A stretch of 53,052 nucleotides of DNA, taken from JAZDCJ01 sp036311985. GTDB taxonomy: Bacteria; Actinomycetota; Actinomycetes; Actinomycetales; Micrococcaceae. The notes below the pieces were generated by a model. That model was not told where the DNA came from, did not search any database, and saw nothing but the letters and a program-made list of their open reading frames with translations. The stretch's first letter is position 1. The number at the start of each line of letters is the position of its first letter. The stretch lies in assembly GCF_036311985.1 (NCBI RefSeq), contig NZ_JAZDCJ010000050.1; one strand, 5' to 3'. This document shows, in pieces, positions 41,361 through 49,440 of this stretch. A program made the position numbers and the translations under genes.

Positions 41361-41380
41361 GGTACGACGCCGGGGCCCGG
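41361..41380 (-). repeat. 20-bp interspersed repeat, copy C (inverted)
   Basis: GGTACGACGCCGGGGCCCGG is the exact reverse complement of CCGGGCCCCGGCGTCGTACC, 1 bp after the DHFR-fold gene stop and 10 bp before the convergent SGNH gene end. Two further near-copies with one mismatch lie in coding DNA at about 8273-8291 and 18376-18394. Confidence 0.6.
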
Positions 41381-41390
41381 CCCGGGCTGA

Positions 41391-42164
41391 TCAGCCGCCG
41401 GCCGCCGTGGGAACCTCGGCGAGGTGGGCCAGGACCGCCGCTCCGATGACGCGCGCACCGGCGTGGTCCGGATGGATCCCGTCGTACGCCATGCCCGGTG
41501 CGAAGCGGCCCGGGTCGTCAGCGGCGCGCAGCCCGGCGGCGGCATCGACCCACTCCCAGCCCTGCTCCGCCGCGAAGGCCTCCAGCCACGCGTTGTACTC
41601 GAGGGTCGGTCCGCCGAAGCCGTCCCGGGGAGGGATCGACGAGACGACGACGCGCGGTGCGCCGGCTGCCTCGACGAGGCGGATCAGGTTCGCCCCGATC
41701 CGCTCGGGAGCCGTTCCGCGGTAGATGTCGTTGGTGCCGGCGAGCACCACGAGCACGTCCGCGTCCACGGCGCCGAGCCCCGCGGCCATGTCGGCGCTCG
41801 TCGCCCCTCCCACGGCCCAGCCGCCCGTGAACTCCACGCCGGGGGCCTGCGCGTGGCGCACCCACGAGCGCTCGCCGACCTCCCGCCGTCGGACGTCCTC
41901 CGGGAACGCGTGGTCCGCCGTGATCGAGTCCCCGGCGACGGCGAAGCGCAGGACGTCGGCGCCGGCGACGGCCTCCGATCCGGTCCCCGCGACCGCCGGG
42001 ACGGGCGCCCCGGAAGCCGGACCGCGGACGGCAGGGGACTGCAGCACGGCCAGCAGGGCCGCGGCGAGCAGGACGGAGAGGACGACGGCGGCCGCACGCC
42101 CGCGCCGCAGGGCGCGGTTCGGGCGAGGGGCGGGCGGGGCGGCGGGGGCCGGAACGGGTGGCAC
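41391..42164 (-). CDS. Secreted or membrane-anchored SGNH/GDSL hydrolase
   Basis: Esterase/lipase-like protein of 257 residues. A Pro-rich start and basic RRGRAAA precede one hydrophobic segment (VVLSVLLAAALLAVLQ), a signal anchor or signal peptide. SGNH blocks follow: FAVAGDSITADHAF (catalytic Ser), WAVGGATSADMAAG, VVLAGTNDIYRG (Asn) and MAYDGIHPDHAGARVIG (Asp, His). It acts outside the cytoplasmic membrane, substrate unknown. Confidence 0.87.
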   Translation of the reverse strand: MPPVPAPAAPPAPRPNRALRRGRAAAVVLSVLLAAALLAVLQSPAVRGPASGAPVPAVAGTGSEAVAGADVLRFAVAGDSITADHAFPEDVRRREVGERSWVRHAQAPGVEFTGGWAVGGATSADMAAGLGAVDADVLVVLAGTNDIYRGTAPERIGANLIRLVEAAGAPRVVVSSIPPRDGFGGPTLEYNAWLEAFAAEQGWEWVDAAAGLRAADDPGRFAPGMAYDGIHPDHAGARVIGAAVLAHLAEVPTAAGG

Positions 42165-42273
42165 GGGAGGGGCTTTCGGGCGGGCGGCGGACGGATCAGC
42201 TCAAGCGTAGGTCCACCCCGCCCCGCCCCCGCCTCGGGGGCGGTTGCGATCCGGTGACGATTCCCTGCGCCTC

Positions 42274-42918
42274 CTAGCCGATGCCGCCCGTGCAGGCGGC
42301 CCCGGGTTCGGGCGTCTGCGGTCCCTGGCGGTACTTCTGGATGAAGTCGGCGATCCGCGGATCCTGCGCGGAGTCGGCCACGAGCTGCACGCCCCAGGCG
42401 CTGAGCTTGATGGGCTCCTCCTGCGCGGGCACGGGACTGAGCAGCAGGTAACTGCGCTCGCCGACGGTGTCCGTCAGCGCGGCGATGTCGGCTTCGGCGG
42501 CGTCGTCGTTGTAACTGATCCAGACGGCGCCGTGCTCGAGCGAGTGCACGGCCGCCGTCTCCTGGACCGGATCGGTGTAGATCCCGCAGTTCTGCCAGAC
42601 GGGGAAGTGGTCCCCGCCGACCCCTGGCACGGTCTCGTACTCGACGGCGTCCTGGACGTGGTTGGCGCTGACGATCTCGTATTCCTGCGCCCCGTCAATG
42701 GGCTGCGCGGCGCGGGCGACGGCCTCGTTGCGGGCCTGGGCCTGGCCCGTGACGACGATGCCGACGGGGACGGCGATCGCCGCGACGGCGGCGACGGCGA
42801 CTCCGGCCGTGATCCAGCGCCCGCGCTTGGCGCGGCGCTCCTGGGCGGCGACGAGGGCGAGGGCCTGCTCGCGCTTGGACCGGGGTTCCCGGTCCGAGGT
42901 GGCGTTCTTGCGGTTCAT
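42274..42918 (-). CDS. DUF3105-family membrane-anchored protein
   Basis: Product of 214 residues. After a charged N-tail comes one membrane helix (WITAGVAVAAVAAIAVPVGIVV). The outer domain has the DUF3105 pattern HVQDAVEYETVPGVGGDHFP, WQNCGIYTDPVQETAAVHSLEHGAVWI, SYLLLSP and AWGVQL. A His/Cys-rich face (DHF, NCG, HSLEHG) suggests metal contact. ATG 42918 follows AAGGAAG. It is third in a unit with a DUF305 protein and a secreted protein; a copper-related role is inferred from typical DUF305 context. Confidence 0.85.
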   Translation of the reverse strand: MNRKNATSDREPRSKREQALALVAAQERRAKRGRWITAGVAVAAVAAIAVPVGIVVTGQAQARNEAVARAAQPIDGAQEYEIVSANHVQDAVEYETVPGVGGDHFPVWQNCGIYTDPVQETAAVHSLEHGAVWISYNDDAAEADIAALTDTVGERSYLLLSPVPAQEEPIKLSAWGVQLVADSAQDPRIADFIQKYRQGPQTPEPGAACTGGIG

Positions 42919-42945
42919 GGTGTCTTCCTTCACGGTGTGGGAGGC

Positions 42946-43695
42946 TCAGCCGAGGTCGGCGAGCAGGTTGTTCATGGCGTGGATCTCCGACTCCTGGGCG
43001 GTGATCATCTTGGCCGCCAGGTCCAGCACGTGGGCGTCCGAGGCCCGATCCAGGGCCGCCTGGGCCATCGCGACCCCGCCCTGGTGGTGGCGGATCATGA
43101 GCTCCAGGTAGAGCCGGTCGGCGTCGGAACCCGTGGACTCCTCGAGGCGGGTGATGTCCTCCGCGCTGGCCATGCCCATCGAGGCGTTGGTATGCGCGGC
43201 GGCGGCCTGGGCTCCGGAGACGGGTCCGTGCGTCGACGTCCCCTCCGTCGATGTCCCCTCGGTCGAGGTCCCGTGCGCCGCGTGGGAGCTTCCGCCCTCC
43301 ACGACGAGGTCCTCCATCCAGGCCATGGCCGGCCGGTCGCCGGTCTGCGGCAGCCCCCACAGCTCGAGCCAGGCGTACATCTGTCCGGACTGCTGCGCCT
43401 GCGTCGTGGCGATGTCGTAGGCGATCGAGCGGACGCCCTCGCTAAGGCCGGTGTCGCGGACGATCAGGGAGAGCTGGACGGCCTGGTTGTGGTGGGTCTG
43501 CATGTCTCGCGCGAATCCGGCGTCGGCGGAGAGCTCGTCCGGCGACGTGGAGGCGGGAACGAGCGTGCCGAGCAGCCAGCCGCCGATGCCGACGGCCACC
43601 ACGAGGGCGGCGAGCGCGGCGACGAGCGGGCGGTTCAGCACGGGTCCGGACGGGGCGTCCGGGACGCGGGCAGGGTCGTGCGGGGTTTCTGGCAT
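42946..43695 (-). CDS. DUF305-family membrane-anchored protein
   Basis: Product of 249 residues. One N-terminal membrane helix (PLVAALAALVVAVGIGGWLLG) is followed by a duplicated ferritin-like DUF305 domain with FARDMQTHHNQAVQLSLIV and LYLELMIRHHQGGVAMAQAAL. These paired His motifs bind metal, often copper, in related proteins. Between the two halves lies GTSTEGTSTEGTSTHG, encoded by a 15-bp repeat (43231-43275). ATG 43695 follows GAGGAG. Confidence 0.88.
   Translation of the reverse strand: MPETPHDPARVPDAPSGPVLNRPLVAALAALVVAVGIGGWLLGTLVPASTSPDELSADAGFARDMQTHHNQAVQLSLIVRDTGLSEGVRSIAYDIATTQAQQSGQMYAWLELWGLPQTGDRPAMAWMEDLVVEGGSSHAAHGTSTEGTSTEGTSTHGPVSGAQAAAAHTNASMGMASAEDITRLEESTGSDADRLYLELMIRHHQGGVAMAQAALDRASDAHVLDLAAKMITAQESEIHAMNNLLADLG
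43231..43275. repeat. Three 15-bp repeats inside the DUF305 gene
   Basis: Units 43231-43245, 43246-43260 and 43261-43275 share GTCGAnGTCCC and encode GTSTE-type pentapeptides in the linker of the DUF305 protein. Confidence 0.75.
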
Positions 43696-43749
43696 GGTTC
43701 TCCTCGGGAGCGGCACGGAGGGGCGGGCGGCGGCGCAGGGCCGCCGGGC

Positions 43750-44187
43750 CTACGTGCGGCTGACCGAGAGGGCGTTGAGGTCCGGGGAGGTGGCGCCCGC
43801 GGCGTCGGGACGTCCGGAGAGGTCGGCCGCGAATCCCGGGGCGCCCCAGGCGCGGTCCGTGTCGGGACGCGGCGCGGTGCCGGCCGGGACGGGCTGGACG
43901 TCGGTCTGCCCGTGGCAGGCGGGAGCCGGGGCGTGCAGCGGGCAGTCGGTCGCGCCGTCGTCCACGGAGGACGACGCCGGGGCCGAGCCTGCGTGCCCGT
44001 CGGGGGCATGGCGGGTCGACCCGTAGGCGACGGAGACGGCGTCGGCTACCGAGCCCGCCGAACGTGCCGGGCCTGCGGGGTCCGCCGTGGCTCCGACGGG
44101 GCCGGCGAGGAGGGCGGCCAACAGGAGTGGCAGCGCGAGGACCGCGGCGACCAGCGCGGCGAGGCGCGGGCGTCGGTTCCTGGGCAT
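43750..44187 (-). CDS. Small secreted protein with Cys-His motif
   Basis: Unrecognised product of 145 residues. The N-terminus is a clear signal peptide (RNRRPR then LAALVAAVLALPLLLAALLA, cleavage near GPVGATA). The mature part is low-complexity and holds a CPLHAPAPACHG segment that could bind metal. ATG 44187 follows CAGGAG. It is first in the unit with the DUF305 and DUF3105 genes. Confidence 0.65.
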   Translation of the reverse strand: MPRNRRPRLAALVAAVLALPLLLAALLAGPVGATADPAGPARSAGSVADAVSVAYGSTRHAPDGHAGSAPASSSVDDGATDCPLHAPAPACHGQTDVQPVPAGTAPRPDTDRAWGAPGFAADLSGRPDAAGATSPDLNALSVSRT

Positions 44188-44250
44188 GATGCTCCTGCGT
44201 CGAGGGCGATGGTTGACCGTACAAGAATAGCCGCCGGAAGCTGGGAAGCC

Positions 44251-44268
44251 CCTGTGAGCCGTCACAGG
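44251..44268. promoter_or_regulatory. Palindrome between secreted-protein and M50 peptidase genes
   Basis: CCTGTGAGCCGTCACAGG is a dyad with 7-bp arms and a 4-nt centre, in the 133-bp divergent promoter region. It could be the operator of one or both genes. The bound regulator is unknown. Confidence 0.45.
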
Positions 44269-44320
44269 CGTACCGCGTAGATTCTTCTCCCATGAGAGAG
44301 GTCGAGGGCGGGGGAATCCG

Positions 44321-45052
44321 ATGAGCGGGGCGCTGGAACAGTGGTGGCGGGCCCTGCGTGACGGATTCGCCCACGGCGCGCCCCTGCATCTGGAGGCCAT
44401 GGTCGTTGTGCTGGTGATCGCCGCCGCGGTGGCGCTCTCGGTTCCGCGGGCGACGTGGCGGTGGTTCGGGCTCTACGTCACGTTCGTCCACGAGCTGGGG
44501 CACGCGCTCGCGGCGCTGCTGACCGGGCGCGTCGTGCGGGGCATCCGCCTGCGTCTGGACCACTCGGGCGAGATGGTCAGCCAGGGCCGGGGCACGGCGT
44601 CGGCGGTCTGGGCCGGATTCTGGGGCTACCCCGCGCCGGCCGTCGCCGGCGCCCTGATGGTGTGGTCTGCCGCGTCCGGATGGGGAGGTGCCGCGTTGTC
44701 GATCGGGGCCGTGGCGCTGCTCGTCTCGATCCTGTTCATCCGGAACGGCTTCGGGATGCTGCTCGCCGTGGTCTGCGCGGCGGTGGCCCAGGGGCTCGTG
44801 GTGTTCCTGCCGCGGCAGGCCGTGGGCGTCGTCGTGTTGGTTCTCGGCATTTCGCTCCTGGTCGGGGCGGTGCGGGACTGGTTCAAGGTGGCTTCCGTGC
44901 ACCGGCGCCGCGGCGACCGCCGCAGCTCGGACGCGTACCTCTTGTCCCGCATGAGCGGCGTTCCCTCTCTCGCGTGGCTGGCCGGATTCGCCGTGGTCAT
45001 CGGGGCGTGCTCCTTCTGGGCGCTGACGGTCCTGGGCCGCGTCGTCGGCTGA
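44321..45052 (+). CDS. M50-family membrane metallopeptidase-like protein
   Basis: Polytopic membrane protein of 243 residues. The zinc motif is YVTFVHELGHALAALLTGR (HELGH), placed at the end of the second helix as in M50B-type peptidases. About six membrane helices follow. The second metal-ligand motif (NxxPxxPLDG type) of site-2 proteases is not evident, so peptidase activity is uncertain. It is divergent from the copper-like unit and convergent, 7 bp apart, with the HNH gene. Confidence 0.82.
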   Translation: MSGALEQWWRALRDGFAHGAPLHLEAMVVVLVIAAAVALSVPRATWRWFGLYVTFVHELGHALAALLTGRVVRGIRLRLDHSGEMVSQGRGTASAVWAGFWGYPAPAVAGALMVWSAASGWGGAALSIGAVALLVSILFIRNGFGMLLAVVCAAVAQGLVVFLPRQAVGVVVLVLGISLLVGAVRDWFKVASVHRRRGDRRSSDAYLLSRMSGVPSLAWLAGFAVVIGACSFWALTVLGRVVG

Positions 45053-45059
45053 GGCGGCG

Positions 45060-46517
45060 TCATGCGGCGTGGGGGTCCTCGTGCTGGGGCAGGTCGTTGA
45101 GCTCGAGGTAGATGGGGGCGTCCCCGGGCGTCGCCGGCGTGCCGGGCAGCGGTGGTGCGATCGAGCGGACCCGTTCGCCGTCGGCCGTCGTGATGACGAC
45201 GGCGTGGCGCTGTCCGGGGAGTAGCTCTGTTTCGGCGCTCCAGGCATTGGCTTCCTTGTCGTAGTTGCAGGCCTCGCACAAGCCCTGGCCGTTCTCCGTG
45301 GAGGTCGTACCGCCCGAGGCGTAGGACAGGATGTGGTCGTAGTGGCGGATCGGGGCGTCGCACCAGGGCATGCGGCACTGGGCGTCGCGGATGGCGATGA
45401 ACTTCTTCATGCCCGCGGGGAAGATCCGGGCGCGCGAGTCCATGCCGAGTAACGCTCCGCTGTCCGGTGCGGTGTAGAGGCGGCGCAGCCAGATCCGCGC
45501 CGCCGACTCCTCGTCCGGCGACATGGCCTCCGGGAGGACGCTAGACGGCGGCCCGGCTGGCGGAGCCTGCGGTGCAGGAGGCATCGAGGGCGGAGGGCCG
45601 GGCGGCTGCCCTCCGGGTGGGGCCGGAGCGCCGGAGGCGACGCTGCGGATGAGGTCCCGTGCCCACTGGGCGGGAACGACGCCGTAGCCGTTAAGCCGTG
45701 CCGGCTCGGATTCGCCTTGGAGCAGTGTCCTGTCGGTCATGACGAGTTGGATCTCGAGGTCGACCGGTGCCCGTGCGGGGCGGCCGGTGACGCGTTCGAC
45801 GAGCGTGTCGGCCATGATCTGCCCCCGGGAGCGGCGGTCGCCGGAGGCCCGGCACCGCTCGGCCTCCTGGGAGAGCGCCGCGACGACGGACACGCCGGCG
45901 GCGACCGGCAGCAGGGCGGTGACGTTGACCATGGTGTCGGGGGCGGGCCGCGAGGTCACGCGGCGCTCGGACTCGGCCTTCGCTGCCCGGGCCACGACCG
46001 AGTGCGGATCCAACGCCTGCGCCAGTTGCTGGGCCCGCGCCGCGAGAGCACGGGGACCGAGGCCACGCACGGCGTCAGGGGTCGGGCACAACGTGCGGTC
46101 CAGATGCTGCCGATCCTCAAGGGTCAGGCAGGCGGTCTCGCGCACCAGCACGGTCGCGCCCCACTCGTTCAGCGTTCCCGCTTCGAGGGCCTGCAGCGTG
46201 TGGGGCATTTCGCGGACCAGGATCCGGGAGAGACCCAGATGGCGCTGGCCCAGGTGCGGGGACTCGCGGCGCGCGGCACCGAGCTGCGCGCCGATGCCCT
46301 GCCCCAGCCGCTCGGCCGGAACGCCCCGGGCGCGGCGTTCCTCCCGCACGGCGTGGTCGAAGGCGGCCGCGAGCCGGGCCTGCGCGGCGCACGCGGCGGA
46401 CTTCAGGTCCTCAAGGACACTGATCCTCTCCAGTGCCTCGGCCGGGGTGATCCCGTCCAGCTCGGGCGGGCTCTCGAGGGCCCGTGCCGCTTCCCGTAAC
46501 CGCGATTCTTCGAACAT
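45060..46517 (-). CDS. DUF222-HNH endonuclease-domain protein
   Basis: Product of 485 residues. A DUF222 region (about 1-270) is followed by a Pro-rich linker of about 40 residues and a C-terminal HNH nuclease: RDAQCRMPWCDAPIRHYDHILSYASGGTTSTENGQGLCEACNYDKEA, shown here in parts as CRMPWCD, HYDHI and CEACNYDKEA. Such genes are multi-copy in actinomycetes and their role is not established. ATG 46517 is preceded on the minus strand by TAGAGT 7 nt away, leaderless style. An upstream in-frame ATG at 46562 is the alternative. Confidence 0.87.
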   Translation of the reverse strand: MFEESRLREAARALESPPELDGITPAEALERISVLEDLKSAACAAQARLAAAFDHAVREERRARGVPAERLGQGIGAQLGAARRESPHLGQRHLGLSRILVREMPHTLQALEAGTLNEWGATVLVRETACLTLEDRQHLDRTLCPTPDAVRGLGPRALAARAQQLAQALDPHSVVARAAKAESERRVTSRPAPDTMVNVTALLPVAAGVSVVAALSQEAERCRASGDRRSRGQIMADTLVERVTGRPARAPVDLEIQLVMTDRTLLQGESEPARLNGYGVVPAQWARDLIRSVASGAPAPPGGQPPGPPPSMPPAPQAPPAGPPSSVLPEAMSPDEESAARIWLRRLYTAPDSGALLGMDSRARIFPAGMKKFIAIRDAQCRMPWCDAPIRHYDHILSYASGGTTSTENGQGLCEACNYDKEANAWSAETELLPGQRHAVVITTADGERVRSIAPPLPGTPATPGDAPIYLELNDLPQHEDPHAA

Positions 46518-46673
46518 GTGTACTACTCTATGGAGTCCTTCCGACACTTTGGTGCGGACCATTGCCGTTGTGGACGAGGCGGCCCGAAGGGCGGATGTGG
46601 AGGGCGGGTCGCTCGGCCTCCGCGGCCAGGCGTGTCATAGCCAAGGCCGGCCGGATCGGGCAGAGTGGAGGTC

Positions 46674-48155
46674 ATGCCTGTCTTCGAGTACCGGACCACC
46701 CTGCCCCGCGGCCGCCGGGAGGTCTTCGAGTGGTTCGAGCGGCCCGGCGCCATCACGCGGTTGACCCCTCCCTTCTCCGGCAGCGTGCGCCGCGGCCCGA
46801 GCGACGGCATCCGGCCGGGTTCGACGGCCGTCCTGGGCATCGGAGCCCCGGGGTCCGCCGGCCTCCTGGGCGCCGCGGCCGCCAGCATGGCCTCCGGTGT
46901 CCTGCCTGCCAAGGCCCGCCCTGAACTGCTCTGGCACGCCCGCCACACCGACCTCGAACCGGGGCTCTCCTTCACCGACACGATGGACCGCGGTCCGCTC
47001 AGGGCCTGGACCCACCGTCATCTCTTCGAGGACGCTCAGCGCACGGGAGGCGGGTCGGGGACCACCATGGTCGACCTCGTGGAATTCGAGCTCCCCGCCG
47101 TTCCCCGCGTCGACCGGCCCCGGACGGGTGGATGGACGGAGGCCCTGTTCCGGCGCGAGCTCGAGCGCATCTTCGCCTACCGCGAGCGGCAGTTGCGGGC
47201 GGATCTGGACTTCCACGCCGCCCATTCCGGCACGCCGCGTACCGTCGCCGTCAGCGGCGCCGGCGGGACGATCGGCACCCAGTTGTGCGCCCTCCTCGCA
47301 GGAGGCGGGCACCGCGTGATCCGTCTCGTCCGCCGTCGCGCATCGGGCCCGGACGAAATCTCCTGGGACCCGGAATCCGGCCGGCTCGACCCCGCGGCGC
47401 TGGGCGAGTGCGACGCCGTCGTCCACCTCTCGGGGCATCCCATCGGCGGGAGGCTCACCCCCTCGACGAAGCAGAAGATCCTGGCCAGCCGTACGACGTC
47501 GACCGCCCTCCTCGCGAGGACCCTCGCCTCGCTCGCGGGCGACGGCCGCCAGCGGGCCCTCGTCGTCGCCTCGGGCATCGGCTACTACGGATCCCATCCG
47601 CACCAGACGCCCGAGCCCGAGCCGTTGACCGAGGACTCCCCGGCCGGCCACGACTTCCTGGCCCACGTCTGCGTCGCCTGGGAGGAGGCCTGCCGCCCCG
47701 CCATCGTGGCCGGGGTGCGGGTCGCGAACCTGCGCACGGGCCTGGTCCAGACGCCCGCCGGCGGGCTGTTGCCGCGTTTCCTGCCGCTGTTCCTGGCAGG
47801 GCTCGGTGGTCCGCAGGGCGCCGCGGCCTGGAAGAGCTGGATCGGCATCGACGACATCGCCGCCGCCCATGCCTTCGCGGCCCTGAACGACGCCGTCGAG
47901 GGCCCTCTCAACGCCGTGGCCCCCCAGCCGGTCACGGGCACGGAGTATGCCCGCGTGCTCGGCACGGTGCTGCGACGCCCGGCGGCCATCCCGGTTCCGG
48001 CCTTCGGCCCGCGCCTGTTGCTCGGAACGCAGGGGGCCCACGAACTCGCCGAGGCGGACCAGCGCGTGGCGCCAGCCGTCCTCGAGCGACTGGGCTTCTC
48101 CTTCCGGCACCGTTCCCTCGAGGCCCAGTTGCGGCACGTCCTCGGCCGGAGTTGA
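46674..48155 (+). CDS. TIGR01777-family SDR protein with N-terminal SRPBCC domain
   Basis: Product of 493 residues. Residues 1-160 are a START/SRPBCC-like domain (FEYRTTLPRGRREVFEWFERP, HRHLFEDA-like segment). Residues about 180-490 are an epimerase-type NAD-binding domain with VAVSGAGGTIGTQLCALLAGGG, YYGSHPHQTPEP, WEEACRP and VRVANLRTGLV. This two-domain layout is the standard actinobacterial TIGR01777 protein. Function is unproven. The ATG is close to GGAGG; a GTG 9 nt upstream is in frame. Confidence 0.87.
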   Translation: MPVFEYRTTLPRGRREVFEWFERPGAITRLTPPFSGSVRRGPSDGIRPGSTAVLGIGAPGSAGLLGAAAASMASGVLPAKARPELLWHARHTDLEPGLSFTDTMDRGPLRAWTHRHLFEDAQRTGGGSGTTMVDLVEFELPAVPRVDRPRTGGWTEALFRRELERIFAYRERQLRADLDFHAAHSGTPRTVAVSGAGGTIGTQLCALLAGGGHRVIRLVRRRASGPDEISWDPESGRLDPAALGECDAVVHLSGHPIGGRLTPSTKQKILASRTTSTALLARTLASLAGDGRQRALVVASGIGYYGSHPHQTPEPEPLTEDSPAGHDFLAHVCVAWEEACRPAIVAGVRVANLRTGLVQTPAGGLLPRFLPLFLAGLGGPQGAAAWKSWIGIDDIAAAHAFAALNDAVEGPLNAVAPQPVTGTEYARVLGTVLRRPAAIPVPAFGPRLLLGTQGAHELAEADQRVAPAVLERLGFSFRHRSLEAQLRHVLGRS

Positions 48156-48210
48156 GACGCTCCGGGCCTGTGATGCGCCTGTGAATCATTCGGTCCGGGA
48201 CCGTTCGGCT

Positions 48211-48432
48211 TGACGGGCCCCCGGGGTCGCCGGTTAGCGTGGTTAGATCACGTTTTGGTAACGCCAGCCCGGTCCGGGCGGCTTCGCCCCGCCGTTCGGG
48301 GTGCCGAAACACGCAGGGCCCGCACCCTTGGTTCGTCCGCGCGGCCTCCTGGAAACCTGATGTCGATCATCTGCCGGACGAACACGCATCGATGGCCGGG
48401 GACGGCCTGAGCGGGGGTGGCCCTGGAGAACC
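48211..48432 (+). promoter_or_regulatory. Promoter and long structured leader of the Rpf gene
   Basis: TTGACG (48211-48216) and TAGCGT-like -10 near 48235-48240 would start a transcript about 185 nt before the GTG. The leader contains GGTAACG, GC-rich hairpins such as GGGCGGCTTCGCCCCGCC, and GGACGAACA/GGTTCGTCC complements. Actinobacterial rpf genes often have regulatory leaders, but the c-di-AMP riboswitch consensus is not recognisable here. Confidence 0.4.
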
Positions 48433-49197
48433 GTGATCCAGAACAACAAGACCCGTCGTTTCACCCGTGCCGGCATCGCCGGCGGAATCGCCACGCTCGC
48501 GCTGGCCGGAGGCGTGGTGGGCCTCGGAGCCGCTCCCGCCTCCGCTGCCTCGGCCGCGACGTGGGACGCGCTGGCCGAGTGCGAGTCCAGCGGCAACTGG
48601 TCCATCAACACCGGAAACGGCTACTACGGCGGGCTGCAGTTCAGCCTCCAGACGTGGCAGGCGTTCGGCGGAACCGGCAACCCCGCCGACGCCAGCAAGG
48701 CCGAGCAGATCGCCGTCGCCGAGAAGATCCTGGCCGGCCAGGGCTGGGGCGCCTGGCCCGCGTGCTCCGCCAAGCTCGGACTGTCCGGGAAGTCCGGCTC
48801 GATCGCCGGATCCTCGGAGGCCTCGTCGACCGCCTCCACGGGTTCGACGAGCTCCCAGTCCACGAGCTCCCAGTCGGCCGGTTCCCAGTCCTCCGGCGCA
48901 GCGTCGTCGAGCCAGGGTGCGGCGACGCAGGAGGCCACGGCTCAGAAGGCCGCGCCGCAGAAGTCCTCGGCCTCGGTGCCGAAGCACCGCGCCGACGCCC
49001 CGGTCGACGCCGTCGCCACCGTTCCCGCGAAGGACTCCGGCGACGACTACACCGTCGCGTCCGGCGATACGCTCTTCACGATCTCCGAGGAGCTGGGCCT
49101 GGCCGATTGGCGCGCGCTCTACTCGCTCAACCAGGACGTCGTGGAGAACCCGGACCTCATCTTCGTGGGCCAGGAGCTCGACGTCCCGACGAAGTAG
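48433..49197 (+). CDS. Resuscitation-promoting factor-type transglycosylase with LysM domain
   Basis: Secreted cell-wall enzyme of 254 residues. A signal peptide (RRFTRAGIAGG to APASAASA) precedes the Rpf catalytic domain, TWDALAECESSGNWSINTGN and YYGGLQFSLQTWQAFGG, with the catalytic Glu in AECES. A Ser/Gln/Thr/Ala-rich linker of about 75 residues leads to a C-terminal LysM (DYTVASGDTLFTISEELGLADWRALYSLNQDV to IFVGQELDVPTK; only parts quoted). It cleaves peptidoglycan glycan strands. The start is GTG behind CTGGAGAA. Confidence 0.93.
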   Translation: MIQNNKTRRFTRAGIAGGIATLALAGGVVGLGAAPASAASAATWDALAECESSGNWSINTGNGYYGGLQFSLQTWQAFGGTGNPADASKAEQIAVAEKILAGQGWGAWPACSAKLGLSGKSGSIAGSSEASSTASTGSTSSQSTSSQSAGSQSSGAASSSQGAATQEATAQKAAPQKSSASVPKHRADAPVDAVATVPAKDSGDDYTVASGDTLFTISEELGLADWRALYSLNQDVVENPDLIFVGQELDVPTK

Positions 49198-49360
49198 CGC
49201 CACGGCCCGCGGGCGGGCCGTGGCGGTGGCCCCGAAGGAATGCGGCCCAGACCTGTTCGGCCTCCACGCCGAAGGTCCGGGCGATGTCCTCGAGGGACCA
49301 CCCCTCCCGCCGCAGCTCGCGCAGCGTCGGGTACCCCGGTGGTTCCCGCATCCCGTCCAT
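49157..49360 (-). CDS. Possible small HTH protein, 67 residues
   Basis: A minus-strand frame from ATG 49360 encodes PTLRELRREGWSLEDIARTF then GVEAEQVWAAFL, which looks like a helix-turn-helix. Its last 13 codons run through the terminator hairpin and into the 3' end of the Rpf gene on the other strand, and the C-terminus is basic low-complexity. It may be real with a different end, or a chance frame. Confidence 0.35.
   Translation of the reverse strand: MDGMREPPGYPTLRELRREGWSLEDIARTFGVEAEQVWAAFLRGHRHGPPAGRGATSSGRRAPGPRR
49198..49225 (+). terminator. Terminator hairpin after the Rpf gene
   Basis: CGCCACGGCCC (49198-49208) pairs with GGGCCGTGGCG (49215-49225), loop 6 nt, starting right after the stop codon. 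No T-run. Confidence 0.7.
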
Positions 49361-49373
49361 GGGCCCATTCAAA

Positions 49374-49417
49374 CGCAGGGCACCGACGCTTCGGATCCGA
49401 AGCGCCGGTGCCCTGCG
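49374..49417 (-). terminator. Terminator hairpin after the 117-residue protein gene
   Basis: CGCAGGGCACCG (49374-49385) pairs with 49406-49417, with a second stem GCTTCGG/CCGAAGC inside. On the minus strand it is followed by TTTGA. It lies 24 bp past the stop of the minus-strand gene. Confidence 0.75.
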
Positions 49418-49440
49418 ACGTGTGACGTGTGCCTGCCCGG

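Noticed and set aside
48241..48432. c-di-AMP (ydaO-yuaA) riboswitch upstream of the Rpf gene
   Set aside because: The conserved strings of that riboswitch, as I know them, are not recognisable in the leader.
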